A stretch of 64,000 nt of DNA from Buchnera aphidicola (Taiwanaphis decaspermi) (lineage in GTDB: Bacteria; Pseudomonadota; Gammaproteobacteria; Enterobacterales; Enterobacteriaceae), in the NCBI RefSeq assembly GCF_039405155.1, contig NZ_CP135049.1, positions 124,001 to 188,000 of the forward strand, given 5' to 3'. The notes under the pieces are model-generated. The model made no database searches. It saw nothing but the letters and a program-made list of their open reading frames with translations, and had not been told where the DNA came from. Both the position numbers and the translations under genes were made by a program. This document shows positions 20,036 to 29,467 of the stretch, one piece after another; positions within the stretch are counted from its first letter, which is position 1; each line of letters begins with the position of its first letter.

Positions 20036-20059
20036 GGTACGAACCTTTTTGTTCGTACC
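20036..20059. terminator. Hairpin between the DUF2076 gene and the peroxiredoxin gene
   Basis: A perfect 9-bp stem, GGTACGAAC (20036-20044) with GTTCGTACC (20051-20059), has a 6-base loop CTTTTT. It has the highest GC content for some distance around, in a convergent junction. The flanking T-runs are short, so it may be a terminator or a 3'-end stabiliser for both genes. Confidence 0.65.
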
Positions 20060-20085
20060 ATTTATACAAGTTGATAAAATTTTAA

Positions 20086-20676
20086 TTATTTTTTTTTAAA
20101 ATATTTAATTATTCCTTGAGTAGAAGGTATAATACCTTTATCTCCTTTTTTCCATTCAGATGGACATACTTCTCCATTGTTATCGTGAAAATTAATAGCA
20201 TCTATTGTTCTTAAAGTTTCTTTAATATTTCTACCAATAGGCAGATCGTTTACTAATTGATGACGAATTATATTTTCTTTGTCAATTATAAATGTTGCTC
20301 TTAATGCTACACCTAATTTAGGATGTTCTATATTGTACATTTTTTGAATCTTTCTTTTGATATCAGATACCATAATATATTTAACATTTCCTATTCCTCC
20401 TTTATATATAGAAGTATTTCTCCATGCTATATGTACGAAAGGAGAATCTATTGAAATTCCTATTATTTTTACTTTTCTTAATTCAAATTCATTATACAAT
20501 TTGTCTAACATAACTAATTCTGTAGGACAAACAAAAGTAAAATCCATAGGCCAAAAAAATATTACAACCATTTTTTTTTTAGAAAATTTTCTAAAATTAA
20601 AATTATTTATGATTTTATTATCTTTTAAAACTGCAGAAGATGTAAAATCTGGAGCATAAGAAGTTACTAAAGACAT
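20086..20676 (-). CDS. ahpC: Typical 2-Cys peroxiredoxin (AhpC/TSA family)
   Basis: This thiol peroxidase reduces hydrogen peroxide and organic peroxides. From ATG 20676 it has 196 residues; an AGGTG ribosome site lies about 10 bases upstream, whereas the in-frame GTG at 20685 is too close to it. The peroxidatic cysteine is Cys50 in FTFVCPTEL and the resolving cysteine is Cys171 in GEVCPSEWKKGDKG. The sequence looks more like eukaryote-type thioredoxin peroxidases (tsa type) than E. coli AhpC. No ahpF is adjacent, so thioredoxin is the likely reductant. Confidence 0.94.
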   Translation of the reverse strand: MSLVTSYAPDFTSSAVLKDNKIINNFNFRKFSKKKMVVIFFWPMDFTFVCPTELVMLDKLYNEFELRKVKIIGISIDSPFVHIAWRNTSIYKGGIGNVKYIMVSDIKRKIQKMYNIEHPKLGVALRATFIIDKENIIRHQLVNDLPIGRNIKETLRTIDAINFHDNNGEVCPSEWKKGDKGIIPSTQGIIKYFKKK

Positions 20677-20808
20677 ATAATACACACCTAAATAAAAAAT
20701 TTTGTTTTATAATACACTTTTTTATTATAAGTTAAAAGTTTTCTTTATTATTGTAAATAATAAATAATATTTACTTAAAATTTATATATTTAATAAGGTT
20801 TTTTATAT

Positions 20809-21474
20809 ATGTATAAAAAAAATGTAATTACATGGAAAAAAATATTTAAAAATGAAAAAAAAATATTATTTAAAATTATTGATAAAGTACGCAAAGAACG
20901 TATGCATAAAGTAATTTATCCTAGTAAATGTCAGATATTTAATGCATTTTTATATACTCCTTTTAATAATATAAAAGTAGTTATTATTGGACAAGATCCA
21001 TATATTCATGAAAATCAAGCACATGGTTTGTCTTTTTCAGTTCCTTATGGAACACCTATACCTCAGTCTTTAAAAAATATTTATAAAGAGATAAAAGAAA
21101 ATATATCTAATTTTATTATTCCTAAACATGGTTGTTTAATTAAATGGGCTCAAAGAGGGGTTTTTTTATTAAATTCATCATTAACTGTGGAAAAAAATAA
21201 AAAAGAATCTCATTTTCGTTTAGGATGGGAAGTTTTTACAGATAAAATAATAGAATATATTAGTAAATATTTAAAAGGAATAATATTTTTATTATGGGGT
21301 AATTTTGCTAAAAAAAAAAAAAAGATAATAAAATCCAACAAACATTATATTTTTGAAACATCGCATCCATCACCTTTATCTGCATATAAAGGTTTTTTTG
21401 GATGCAAACATTTTTCTAAAGCTAACGATATTTTGTCACAACAAGGTAAAAAAAAGATAAATTGGCAAAATTAA
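20809..21474 (+). CDS. ung: Uracil-DNA glycosylase
   Basis: Ung removes uracil arising from cytosine deamination or misincorporation. The protein is 221 residues (E. coli 229). The catalytic water-activating motif GQDPYIHENQAHGLSFSVP and the DNA-intercalation loop HPSPLSAYKGFFGCKHF are both complete. AAGG is just upstream of ATG 20809. It is convergent with grpE, with only 19 bases between the stops. With mutM, this window keeps two base-excision repair glycosylases. Confidence 0.97.
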   Translation: MYKKNVITWKKIFKNEKKILFKIIDKVRKERMHKVIYPSKCQIFNAFLYTPFNNIKVVIIGQDPYIHENQAHGLSFSVPYGTPIPQSLKNIYKEIKENISNFIIPKHGCLIKWAQRGVFLLNSSLTVEKNKKESHFRLGWEVFTDKIIEYISKYLKGIIFLLWGNFAKKKKKIIKSNKHYIFETSHPSPLSAYKGFFGCKHFSKANDILSQQGKKKINWQN

Positions 21475-21493
21475 AAATTATTTAAACATTTGA

Positions 21494-22024
21494 TTATTTT
21501 TTTGATACAATAACTTTAGCTTTTCTAATAACAATATCATTTATTTTATAACCAACTTTTATTATTTTGGTAACAAAATTTGGTCTTATTGCATTTAATT
21601 TCTTTAAGTAAAATATTTCGTGTTTTTTTTTATCAAATAATATATTAGTTTTATCTTCAATTTTTATTCCATATTTTTTAATTATTTTTATAAAACATTT
21701 AAATATTAAAATTATGCCTTTATTTTTTTCTGAATTTTGATTTTTATTTTTTTTTAAGAAAATTAATAATCTTTCAAAATTCTCAATAATAGGTAATAAA
21801 TCACAAGCAAAATTGTTCAAATTATTTTTTTTAATTAATTCGATTTTTTTTCTTGATTTATTTTTCATATTTATTTTTTTAGCAATATGTCTTAACTTTA
21901 TATTTTTAATGTTTTTTTTTATTTTTTTTATTTGTTTTTTAATTTTTTCTAATTTTATTTCTGATTTTTTATTGTCATTAATATCATTTAAGTTTTTGTT
22001 TTTCATGTTTATTATTTTTCTCAT
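21494..22024 (-). CDS. grpE: Nucleotide exchange factor GrpE
   Basis: GrpE releases ADP from DnaK. The protein is 176 residues (E. coli 197) and highly diverged. The N-terminal half is a long lysine-rich coiled coil (KNIKNIKLRHIAKKINMKNK). The middle keeps LLPIIENFERLL, and the C-terminal beta domain has KIIKVGYKINDIVIRKAKVIVSKK, matching the family ending GYTLNGRTIRAAMVTVAK. Either ATG 22024 or ATG 22006 could be the start. Its position next to ung and nadK agrees with E. coli, where grpE and nadK are neighbours. Confidence 0.88.
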   Translation of the reverse strand: MRKIINMKNKNLNDINDNKKSEIKLEKIKKQIKKIKKNIKNIKLRHIAKKINMKNKSRKKIELIKKNNLNNFACDLLPIIENFERLLIFLKKNKNQNSEKNKGIILIFKCFIKIIKKYGIKIEDKTNILFDKKKHEIFYLKKLNAIRPNFVTKIIKVGYKINDIVIRKAKVIVSKK

Positions 22025-22125
22025 TAAAAACTGTAATAATTTAAATTAAATTATATTCGATATAATTATTTTTACAAATATAATATTATTTATATCATTT
22101 AAACTATTAAGGAACATATATATTA

Positions 22126-23004
22126 ATGAATGAATATTTTAATTATATTGGTATTGTTGGCTATCCTAGATATCAGAATTCTTTTATAACTCATAAGATC
22201 CTTTATAATTGGTTGATATCTAAAGGATATAAAGTAATTATGGAAAAAAAAATATCTAAAGAATTAAATTTAAACAAACCTAGAATAGCAACTTTAAAAG
22301 AAATAGGTAAATATTGTGATTTAGTAATAGTAGTAGGTGGAGATGGTAACATGTTAAACACAGCACGTATATTATCTTCATATGATATAAAAATAATTGG
22401 AATAAATAGAGGTAAATTAGGTTTCTTAACTGATTTAAATCCAGATAACGCTTTAAAACAATTATCTAATGTTCTCAATGGAGATTATATATTAGAAAAT
22501 CGTTTTTTACTTGATATAAAATCTTACAATAAAAAATTATTATCTAATAGAAGTAAAGCTATTAATGAAGTAGTTATACACCCATGTAAAATATCAAACA
22601 TGATAGAATTTGAAGTATATATTGATAAAAGTTTTGCTTTTTCACAAAGATCCGATGGTATTATTATTTCTACACCTACTGGTTCTACTGGTTATGCTTT
22701 ATCAGCAGGAGGACCAATTATTTCTACTTTAGTTAATGCTATAGTTATAATTCCTATGTTTCCACAAAGTTTATCTGCTAGACCATTAGTTATTAATAAT
22801 AGTAGCAATATTCATATTAAATTTTTTAATTTAAATAAAAAAATATGTGTTAGTTGTGATAGTCAAATATCATTCAGTATAAATTTTAATGAACATATTG
22901 TTATAAATAGAAGTAACTCTTGTTTAAATTTAATACATCCAAAAAATTACAATTATTTTGATAAATTAACTTCTAAACTAAAATGGTTTAAAAATTTTTT
23001 TTAA
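22126..23004 (+). CDS. nadK: NAD kinase
   Basis: NadK phosphorylates NAD to NADP using ATP. Length is 292 residues, the same as E. coli. The catalytic GGDGN motif is at 71-75 with Asp73. The second conserved block, RSDGIIISTPTGSTGYALSAGGPI, is almost identical to the family. A ribosome site AAGGAA precedes ATG 22126. It is divergent from grpE and runs into the 3' end of the tmRNA gene on the other strand. Together with nadE, the last NAD and NADP steps are kept. Confidence 0.97.
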   Translation: MNEYFNYIGIVGYPRYQNSFITHKILYNWLISKGYKVIMEKKISKELNLNKPRIATLKEIGKYCDLVIVVGGDGNMLNTARILSSYDIKIIGINRGKLGFLTDLNPDNALKQLSNVLNGDYILENRFLLDIKSYNKKLLSNRSKAINEVVIHPCKISNMIEFEVYIDKSFAFSQRSDGIIISTPTGSTGYALSAGGPIISTLVNAIVIIPMFPQSLSARPLVINNSSNIHIKFFNLNKKICVSCDSQISFSINFNEHIVINRSNSCLNLIHPKNYNYFDKLTSKLKWFKNFF

Positions 23005-23037
23005 TATATATATATGTAATAAAGTAAACATTTTTTT

Positions 23038-23400
23038 TGGAGCTGGCGGGATTTGAACCCGCGTCCAATAATTTAACAAAAAAAAGCACTACATGTTTAG
23101 TTTTTTATTTTTTTTTGTAATCAAATATAAAAAACAAATTTTTGATTCTTAAGCTTATTATTTTTAATATTATATATATTAAGCTATATAATATAATATT
23201 TCTCTTTTTAAAAATCCTTATTATTTTATCAATTAAAAGAGATATAATTAATAAAAAAAGGATATTAACAGTGTATTAAGCTGCTAAAGCGTATTGTTTA
23301 TTATTTGCAGATATTTTTTTTGCGGTATTTTACGAGTTCCCCCGCTACTCGACATGCACTTTTGTTTATTATAATTCTTGTCGAATCCTATATCAGCCCC
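23038..23400 (-). ncRNA. ssrA: tmRNA (SsrA) with tag ANNKQYALAA
   Basis: Transfer-messenger RNA rescues stalled ribosomes. On the minus strand the 5' end is GGGGCTGATATAGGATTCGACA (from 23400) and the 3' end is GGGTTCAAATCCCGCCAGCTCC. The acceptor stem pairs fully (GGGGCUG with CAGCUCC, one G-U). The T loop and the conserved GTCGAGTAGCGGGGGAACTC pseudoknot-1 region are present. The tag frame runs 23308-23276: GCA AAT AAT AAA CAA TAC GCT TTA GCA GCT TAA, that is ANNKQYALAA. No CCA is encoded at the 3' end; A-residues follow the CC, so CCA must be added by the nucleotidyltransferase. The Ala-identity G-U pair is at position 3-70 as expected. Confidence 0.96.
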
Positions 23401-23423
23401 TTATAAAAACATTACAAGAAATT

Positions 23424-23452
23424 ATTATAATAAATATTTTTCTAGTAATCAA
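23424..23452 (-). promoter_or_regulatory. Sigma-70 type promoter of ssrA
   Basis: Reading the minus strand, TTGATT (23452-23447), a 17-base spacer and a perfect TATAAT (23429-23424) lie 23 bases before the mature tmRNA 5' end. The spacing is ideal. The distance implies a short 5' leader cut off by RNase P. This is the clearest promoter in the window. Confidence 0.75.
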
Positions 23453-23540
23453 GTTATTTTGTTTACAAATAATTATACTTTATAAAAAAAATATATTATA
23501 CTAAATTAAATTTTTATAAAAATAATAAAAGGTAAATATT

Positions 23541-23852
23541 TTGAAAACTATTGAAAAAATAAAAAAACAAATAAAAGAAAACAAAATAATTATATATATG
23601 AAAGGAACACCTTCTGAACCAAGTTGTGGTTACTCTGCACAAGCAGTAGAAGCTTTAAATCATTGTACAAAAAAATTTTTTTATGTGAATGTACTTAAAG
23701 ATTCTAAAATTAGAAGAAAATTACCTATTTATGCAAATTGGCCTACTTTCCCGCAATTGTGGGTTAATGGAAAATTAATAGGAGGATGTTCTATAATTTT
23801 AGATATGTTAAATAATGGAAAATTATTTAAATTAATAAAAAATATAAGTTAA
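23541..23852 (+). CDS. grxD: Monothiol glutaredoxin (Grx4 type)
   Basis: GrxD carries and transfers [2Fe-2S] clusters, with BolA-type partners in other bacteria. Here it has 103 residues (E. coli 115); the C-terminal tail is shorter. The hallmark CGFS motif reads CGYS at 29-32, a Phe to Tyr change. Around it, [19 protein letters not shown] and [20 protein letters not shown] match closely. The start is TTG at 23541 with AAAGG upstream; no ATG is available that would keep the first strand. Its stop overlaps the rnt stop on the other strand. Confidence 0.94.
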   Translation: MKTIEKIKKQIKENKIIIYMKGTPSEPSCGYSAQAVEALNHCTKKFFYVNVLKDSKIRRKLPIYANWPTFPQLWVNGKLIGGCSIILDMLNNGKLFKLIKNIS

Positions 23853-24490
23853 TAATTTATTTTTTTTGGAGGCCATCCACCTAATTTTTTCCATCTATTC
23901 ACAAATTCACAAAATAATATTGCTGTTTGTAAAGTATCATACAAAGCTGAATGTGCTTTGCTAATATCGAAAGATATTCCTGTTGCTTTACATGCTTTAG
24001 CTAAAACAGTTTGACCAACTATCAAACCACTTAAAGATGCCGTATCAAATGTAGCAAATGGATGAAAAGGGTTTTTTTTTATACCATTTCTTTCTGTTGC
24101 AGCCATTATAAATTTATGATCAAAACTTGCGTTATGAGCAACTATTATACCTCTACTACATTTATTATTTTTAATACCTATTTTAACTTTTTTAAAAATT
24201 TCATTCAATACTTTTGTTTCTGATACAGCACCTCTTAAAGGACTAAATGGATCTATTTTATTAAAAGCAATAGAATTTTTATTTATTATGGATCCTTTGA
24301 ATGGTTTCACATGATAATGTAGTTTTTTATCTATTTGTAACCAACCTGAATAATTCATATATAATGTTATAACTGCTATTTCTAAAATAGCATCTTTTTT
24401 AGCATTAAAACCAGCAGTTTCTACATCAACAACAACTGGGTAAAAGCCACGAAATCTATTATTTAAAGATGTTAATTCTATATCAGACAT
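23849..24490 (-). CDS. rnt: Ribonuclease T
   Basis: RNase T trims the 3' ends of tRNAs and other stable RNAs and belongs to the DEDD exonuclease family. From ATG 24490 (GAGA upstream) it has 213 residues and starts [28 protein letters not shown], matching E. coli; an in-frame ATG at 24544 would only add a hydrophobic tail. Catalytic acidic residues lie in VVDVETAG, in [12 protein letters not shown] and in [14 protein letters not shown]. It is convergent with grxD, and the two stop codons share bases 23850-23851. Confidence 0.97.
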   Translation of the reverse strand: MSDIELTSLNNRFRGFYPVVVDVETAGFNAKKDAILEIAVITLYMNYSGWLQIDKKLHYHVKPFKGSIINKNSIAFNKIDPFSPLRGAVSETKVLNEIFKKVKIGIKNNKCSRGIIVAHNASFDHKFIMAATERNGIKKNPFHPFATFDTASLSGLIVGQTVLAKACKATGISFDISKAHSALYDTLQTAILFCEFVNRWKKLGGWPPKKINY

Positions 24491-24689
24491 AATAATCTCA
24501 TTATTAACAATAAATATTAATATTATACATATTATATCAAACATATATTTTTACAAATAAATTAAATATTTAATTTTAACACTTGCAATTTTTTAATAAC
24601 TATTTTCTAATAAAAAAAAGATTATTTTACTTTTTTTTAAAAAAAGTTGTTATATAATATATTAATAAAATTTATTAAAAGGATTAACA

Positions 24690-25301
24690 ATGTATACTTT
24701 ACCTAAAATGAAATATTCATATGATTATTTTGAACCATATTTTGATACTTTAACCATGAAAATACATCATACTAAACATCACCAAAATTATGTTAATAAT
24801 TTAAATAATGCTTTATTAAATACAAAAATTAGTAAAAGTTCTTTAAAACATTTGTTACAAAATCTACATAAAATATCAAAAGATAAATTAAATGTTATTA
24901 GAAATAATGCTGGCGGGCATTTTAATCATACATTTTTTTGGAAAATTCTAAAAAAAAATTGCAAACTTTCTGGAGAATTAAAAAAACAAATTATAAAAAC
25001 TTTTGGTAACGTGGATAATTTTAAGAAATGTTTTGAAAATAAGGCTATTGAACATTTTGGATCAGGTTGGATATGGTTAGTTAAAAATGATAATAATTTA
25101 TCTATAATTAATACTAATAATCAAGATAATCCTATTATGAGTAAAGAAATTACAGGTGTTTTTGGTAATCCTATTATTGCATTAGATTTGTGGGAACATT
25201 CATATTATTTGAAATATAAAAATAACAGATTAGATTATGTCAAATCTTTTTGGAAATTATTAAATTGGGAAAAAGCCAATTGTATATATTTAAAATATTA
25301 A
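24690..25301 (+). CDS. sodA: Superoxide dismutase, manganese type
   Basis: SodA dismutates superoxide to peroxide and oxygen in the cytoplasm. The protein is 203 residues (E. coli 206). Metal ligands are visible as the His in IHHTKHHQNYV, the His in GGHFNHTFFW, and Asp and His in ALDLWEHSYYLKYKN. GSGWIWLV and the absence of iron-type signatures support the Mn type, but Fe cannot be excluded from sequence alone. AAAGGA precedes ATG 24690. The peroxide it makes would be removed by the peroxiredoxin at 20086. Confidence 0.95.
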   Translation: MYTLPKMKYSYDYFEPYFDTLTMKIHHTKHHQNYVNNLNNALLNTKISKSSLKHLLQNLHKISKDKLNVIRNNAGGHFNHTFFWKILKKNCKLSGELKKQIIKTFGNVDNFKKCFENKAIEHFGSGWIWLVKNDNNLSIINTNNQDNPIMSKEITGVFGNPIIALDLWEHSYYLKYKNNRLDYVKSFWKLLNWEKANCIYLKY

Positions 25302-25320
25302 AATATCTATATTCTAAAAA

Positions 25321-25351
25321 AGTTAAAGTATTATTTTATAATACTTTGACT
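25321..25351 (+). terminator. Hairpin after sodA
   Basis: AGTTAAAGTATTA (25321-25333) pairs with TAATACTTTGACT (25339-25351), a 13-bp stem with one G-U pair and a 5-base loop. It lies 20 bases after the sodA stop and 37 before pth. The following T-run is short (ACATTTTA), so it is a plausible but not perfect terminator. Confidence 0.55.
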
Positions 25352-25388
25352 ACATTTTATAAATTTGTGATAATTAGATCGATAAAAA

Positions 25389-25961
25389 ATGAAAATGATA
25401 GTAGGACTAGCTAACCCAGGTAAAAAATATAAAAATAATCGACATAATGTCGGATCATGGATGATTAACTTATTATCAACTTACTATAACGTTTTTTTAA
25501 AAAAAAATGATTATTTTTTAAGCTACACATCTATTATAAAAAATAAAAATAACAAAATTAAAATAGTTGTACCAAATACATATATAAATTTAAGTGGACA
25601 TCCGGTTAGTTTAATTAAATCTTTTTATAAAATAAAATCTAAAAATATTTTTGTAGTGCATGATGACATGAATTTGGACATTGGTATCATAAAAATAACA
25701 TATGGAAATAAATATGGTGGTCATAATGGTATAAAAAACATTTTAGAAAAAATAAACAATAAAAAAATATATAGATTAAGAATAGGTATTGGTAGACAAA
25801 AAAAAAATGAAAGCATTAAATCTTTTGTGTTAAATAATCCTAATTATAAAGAAAAAAAAAAAATATTAAAAGGAATTAAATTAGGTTTAATTTTTTTTAA
25901 ACTTTTATTAAAATTTGATATTAATAAAGCTATGCATTTTTTAAAAAGAAGAAAAAAATAA
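25389..25961 (+). CDS. pth: Peptidyl-tRNA hydrolase
   Basis: Pth recycles peptidyl-tRNAs dropped from ribosomes. Length is 190 residues (E. coli 194). The catalytic histidine is His19 in NNRHNVGSW, and the other family blocks VGLANPGKKY, VPNTYINLSGHPV, VVHDDMNLDIG and YGGHNGIKNI are complete. Several long A runs occur in the second half (for example at 25853-25862), which are slippage-prone, but the frame is intact. It lies before ychF, the same pairing as in E. coli. Confidence 0.96.
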   Translation: MKMIVGLANPGKKYKNNRHNVGSWMINLLSTYYNVFLKKNDYFLSYTSIIKNKNNKIKIVVPNTYINLSGHPVSLIKSFYKIKSKNIFVVHDDMNLDIGIIKITYGNKYGGHNGIKNILEKINNKKIYRLRIGIGRQKKNESIKSFVLNNPNYKEKKKILKGIKLGLIFFKLLLKFDINKAMHFLKRRKK

Positions 25962-26017
25962 TACAATTTGATTAATATTATTTTATAAATTAATAACTTT
26001 ATATTAAGGAAAATAAA

Positions 26018-27106
26018 ATGAGTGTTAAATGTGGTATAATAGGATTGCCAAACGTAGGAAAATCATCTTTATTTAATGCTTTAACTAAATCTATTGTTCC
26101 TTCTAAAAATTTTCCATTTTGTACCATTAAACCAAATGTAAAATCTGTTACTATATTTGATGATCGTTTATATAAAATATCTAAAATTGTTCAACCAAAC
26201 ATTATCACTCCATCTCACATAGAATTTGTTGACATAGCTGGTTTAGTTAAAGGTGCATCAAAAGGATATGGTTTAGGTAACAAATTTTTATCTGATATTA
26301 GTCAAACAAATGTTTTAATACATGTAGTTCGTTGTTTTGAAAACGAAAAAATAGTACATGTGAATAACAAAGTTGATCCTGTTTCAGATATTAAAGTTAT
26401 TAATGATGAATTAATAATATCAGACATTATTTTATGTGAAAAACATTTATATATACTAAAAAATAAATTAAATAAATTAAAAAATGATAAAATATTAAAT
26501 AAAATTATTTTATTAGAAAAAATTTTAAAAAATTTAAACAATAACAATTTATTAAAAAATTTAGAAATGACTTCAGAAGAAAAAAAAAAAATTAGCGATA
26601 TTAATTTTTTAACGTTAAAACCTATGATTTATGTTGCTAATGTTAGTGAAAAAAAAGAAGAAAACGTTTCTTTAAAAGAAATAAAAAACATATCAAAAAA
26701 AGAAAAAACTAAAATAATTAAATTATGTATTAATTTAGCAAAAAATTTATCAGTTCATTTTAAAGAAAAAAAAGTTTTTGTAAAAAAACTAAATATTAAC
26801 ACTGATGCATTACATTTTTTAACAACATTATCTTATAAACTATTAAATTTAGAAACTTTTTTTACAGCTGGAAAAAAAGAAGTAAGATCTTGGAGCATTA
26901 ATAAAAATACAAAAGCTATTTATGCTGCTAAAAAAATTCATTCTGACTTTATGAAAGGTTTTATAAGAGTTAATGTAATATCTTATAAAGATTTTATAAA
27001 ATATAATGGATATCAAAAATGTAAAAATTTTGGAAAATTGAGATCAGAAGGTAAAAATTACATATTTAAAGATGGAGATATTGTTAATTTTTTATTTAAA
27101 GTATAA
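26018..27106 (+). CDS. ychF: Ribosome-binding ATPase YchF (Obg family)
   Basis: YchF is a universally conserved Obg-related ATPase that binds ribosomes. The protein is 362 residues (E. coli 363). The P-loop is GLPNVGKSSLFNAL, the G2/G3 region is SHIEFVDIAGLVKGASKGYGLGNKFL, and the C-terminal TGS-like domain shows LETFFTAGKKEVRSW and KIHSDFMKGFIRVNVI. AAGGAAAA precedes ATG 26018. The helical middle part is lysine- and leucine-rich and the least conserved part. Confidence 0.97.
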   Translation: MSVKCGIIGLPNVGKSSLFNALTKSIVPSKNFPFCTIKPNVKSVTIFDDRLYKISKIVQPNIITPSHIEFVDIAGLVKGASKGYGLGNKFLSDISQTNVLIHVVRCFENEKIVHVNNKVDPVSDIKVINDELIISDIILCEKHLYILKNKLNKLKNDKILNKIILLEKILKNLNNNNLLKNLEMTSEEKKKISDINFLTLKPMIYVANVSEKKEENVSLKEIKNISKKEKTKIIKLCINLAKNLSVHFKEKKVFVKKLNINTDALHFLTTLSYKLLNLETFFTAGKKEVRSWSINKNTKAIYAAKKIHSDFMKGFIRVNVISYKDFIKYNGYQKCKNFGKLRSEGKNYIFKDGDIVNFLFKV

Positions 27107-27183
27107 ATAAAAATTATATATTTTTGTTTTAATAACTAATATTTTTTAATTTGTTTAATTTAAATTATTTTAAAAAATGATAT

Positions 27184-27228
27184 GCAATACGTTAAAATAA
27201 TAAAAAAAAAATATTTTAAACGTATTGC
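27184..27228. terminator. Two-way terminator between ychF and thrC
   Basis: GCAATACGTT (27184-27193) pairs with AACGTATTGC (27219-27228). The stem continues with AAAATA and TATTTT around one bulged A. The junction is convergent and the hairpin ends 13 bases before the thrC stop. Confidence 0.7.
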
Positions 27229-27240
27229 TAACTTAATTTG

Positions 27241-28530
27241 TTATTTTTCTAACAAAAATTCTCTTAACTTATTAAAATTTGGTAACATATTATAAGATAA
27301 TAATGGTAAATTAGAACGTTTTAGTAATGCATTTGGTAAAATAATATCTTTTTTTAGAATATTATCCACTGTTTGTTTAAATTTTGCTGGATGAGCTGTT
27401 CCTAAAAATAAACCAAATTCTTTATTTTTTATTTGATCTTTGAGAAGTTTATAAGCTATTGTTGCATGAGGTTCAGATGTATAACCTAATTTATTTAATT
27501 TTTTTAAATTTTTTTTTGTAATTTTATCAGAAACACTTCCAAAACCTAGTTTTTTTAAATTCCATTTCTTTCTTTTAAATAACTCTTCTACTCTAGGCCA
27601 ATTGTTTGGCTGACTAATATCCATAGCATTTGAAATAGTTGAGATAGTTTTATTTGGTTTCCATTCTCCGTTAGTTAAAAATCTAGGAACTGTATCATTG
27701 GCATTAGTTGCTGCAATAAATCTTTTTATTGGTAAACCTAAAGATTTCGCTAATAAACCAGCTGTTAAATTACCAAAATTTCCACAAGGAACTGAAATTA
27801 CTAAATTTTTTCTGTTTTTTTTTGGAAGAATAGCCAAAGCTTCAAAATAATAGCAAATTTGAGCTAACAATCGACTGATATTTATTGAATTAGCTGAATT
27901 TAAATTTGTTTTCTTTTTTAGTTCTCTATCATTAAAAGCTTTTTTTACTAAAAATTGACAATCATCAAAACTTCCATTAATAGCTATTGTTTTTATGTTA
28001 TCACCTAATGTACAAAATAATTTTTCCTGAAATTTACTTATCTTTCCTTTAGGATATAAAATTATTACTCTAACATTTTTCATTTTGTAAAAAGCATGAG
28101 ATACAGCAGCTCCTGTGTCTCCTGAAGTAGCTGTTAATATGGTTATATGTTCATTCTCTTTATTAAGATATGAAATCATTTGAGCCATAAATCGAGCTCC
28201 AAAATCTTTAAAAGCTAAAGTTGGACCATGAAATAATTCTAAACAATTTATATTTTTAGATACTTGTATAATTTTTGTAGGAAAAAAATTAAAAGCTAGT
28301 TTTACTCTTTTTTTTAATTCTTTTTTAGGTATTTCATCTCCAATAAAAAATTCTAATATTTTAGAACTTCTTTTAATAAAATCCATTTTTAATATTTTTT
28401 TTATTTTTTCTTTGCTTATTTTAGGTAATTCTATAGGGAAAAATAATCCTTGTTTTTTGCCTAATCCTAATTTTACTGCTTGAGAAAAATTCACTATTTC
28501 ATTTGGGTTTTTTAAATTATATAATTTCAT
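27241..28530 (-). CDS. thrC: Threonine synthase
   Basis: ThrC converts O-phosphohomoserine to threonine with pyridoxal phosphate. It has 429 residues (E. coli 428). The PLP-binding lysine is in HGPTLAFKDFGARF. The ATSGDTGAAVSHAFY block, PCGNFGNLTAGLLAKSLG and the C-terminal SEPHATIAYKLL are intact. It is the last gene of thrA-thrB-thrC; only two bases separate the thrB stop from its ATG. Threonine is an essential amino acid for insects, which explains its retention. Confidence 0.98.
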   Translation of the reverse strand: MKLYNLKNPNEIVNFSQAVKLGLGKKQGLFFPIELPKISKEKIKKILKMDFIKRSSKILEFFIGDEIPKKELKKRVKLAFNFFPTKIIQVSKNINCLELFHGPTLAFKDFGARFMAQMISYLNKENEHITILTATSGDTGAAVSHAFYKMKNVRVIILYPKGKISKFQEKLFCTLGDNIKTIAINGSFDDCQFLVKKAFNDRELKKKTNLNSANSINISRLLAQICYYFEALAILPKKNRKNLVISVPCGNFGNLTAGLLAKSLGLPIKRFIAATNANDTVPRFLTNGEWKPNKTISTISNAMDISQPNNWPRVEELFKRKKWNLKKLGFGSVSDKITKKNLKKLNKLGYTSEPHATIAYKLLKDQIKNKEFGLFLGTAHPAKFKQTVDNILKKDIILPNALLKRSNLPLLSYNMLPNFNKLREFLLEK

Positions 28531-28532
28531 AA

Positions 28533-29465
28533 TTATTTTAATTTCCTAGCTCCATTAAAATCTAATTTGCAAATATGTACAAAACCATTATTATTAATTA
28601 AATAATTATTTTTTAGCCAATTAGATATTTTTTTTGCTATTTTTATATTTCTACATATTGAAAAAATTGTAGGACCAGATCCTGAAATTCCACATACTAT
28701 TGCTCCAATCTTTTTTAATTCTTTTTTTACTTTTTTAAAACCAGGTATTAACTTTTCTCTATATGGTTCAACTATTATATCTTTCATCATTTTAATAGCT
28801 ATTTTTTCTTGTTGTGTGTAACAAGCATGTATGAAACCTGCTAAATATCTATTTTGTTTAATAAATATACTCCTATTTTCTGTTTTAGGTAAAATATGTC
28901 TTGCAGATGCTGTAGATACTTTTATTCCAGGCCAAGCTATTACCCATAACCAATTATTAAAATGAGGTATTTTTTGACTAATTATATTTTTATTTAATTC
29001 TAGTATTATTTGAACACCACCTAAATAACTTGGAGCAACATTGTCATAATGAACACCTCCTGAAATTTCTCCTTCTAATTCACCCATCATAAACAATAAT
29101 TTTTTTTTATTTAATGGTTTTTTAAAAAAAATATTTAAAGCAACTAAACTTGCAACAATTGAGCATGCGCTAGAACCTAATCCTGATCCTACAGGCATAT
29201 TTTTTTCTAAAATAATAGATATTGGTTTAATTTTTTTAACATATTTAGTGAACTTTATATAACATTTCCACACAATATTATTATTATGTTCTATTGGTAA
29301 TTCATGAGCAAAATTTCCTATATTTGTTAATTTATTTTTTTTTGCACTTTTTATTGTAATGCAGTCACCTAACATAGTATCATCTATAGGAGATAAAGCA
29401 GCACCTAAAATATCAAATCCTACGTTAATATTTCCAATAGAAGCTGGAGCATAAATTTTTATCAT
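28533..29465 (-). CDS. thrB: Homoserine kinase
   Basis: ThrB phosphorylates homoserine and belongs to the GHMP kinase family. Starting at ATG 29465 it has 310 residues, as in E. coli, and begins [22 protein letters not shown] strong TGGGGA ribosome site lies within the end of thrA; the in-frame alternative at 29480 would overlap that site. The GHMP glycine-rich loop is [16 protein letters not shown], and the C-terminal [12 protein letters not shown] is intact. It is translationally coupled, with two bases between the thrA stop and its start. Confidence 0.97.
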   Translation of the reverse strand: MIKIYAPASIGNINVGFDILGAALSPIDDTMLGDCITIKSAKKNKLTNIGNFAHELPIEHNNNIVWKCYIKFTKYVKKIKPISIILEKNMPVGSGLGSSACSIVASLVALNIFFKKPLNKKKLLFMMGELEGEISGGVHYDNVAPSYLGGVQIILELNKNIISQKIPHFNNWLWVIAWPGIKVSTASARHILPKTENRSIFIKQNRYLAGFIHACYTQQEKIAIKMMKDIIVEPYREKLIPGFKKVKKELKKIGAIVCGISGSGPTIFSICRNIKIAKKISNWLKNNYLINNNGFVHICKLDFNGARKLK

Positions 29466-29467
29466 TA

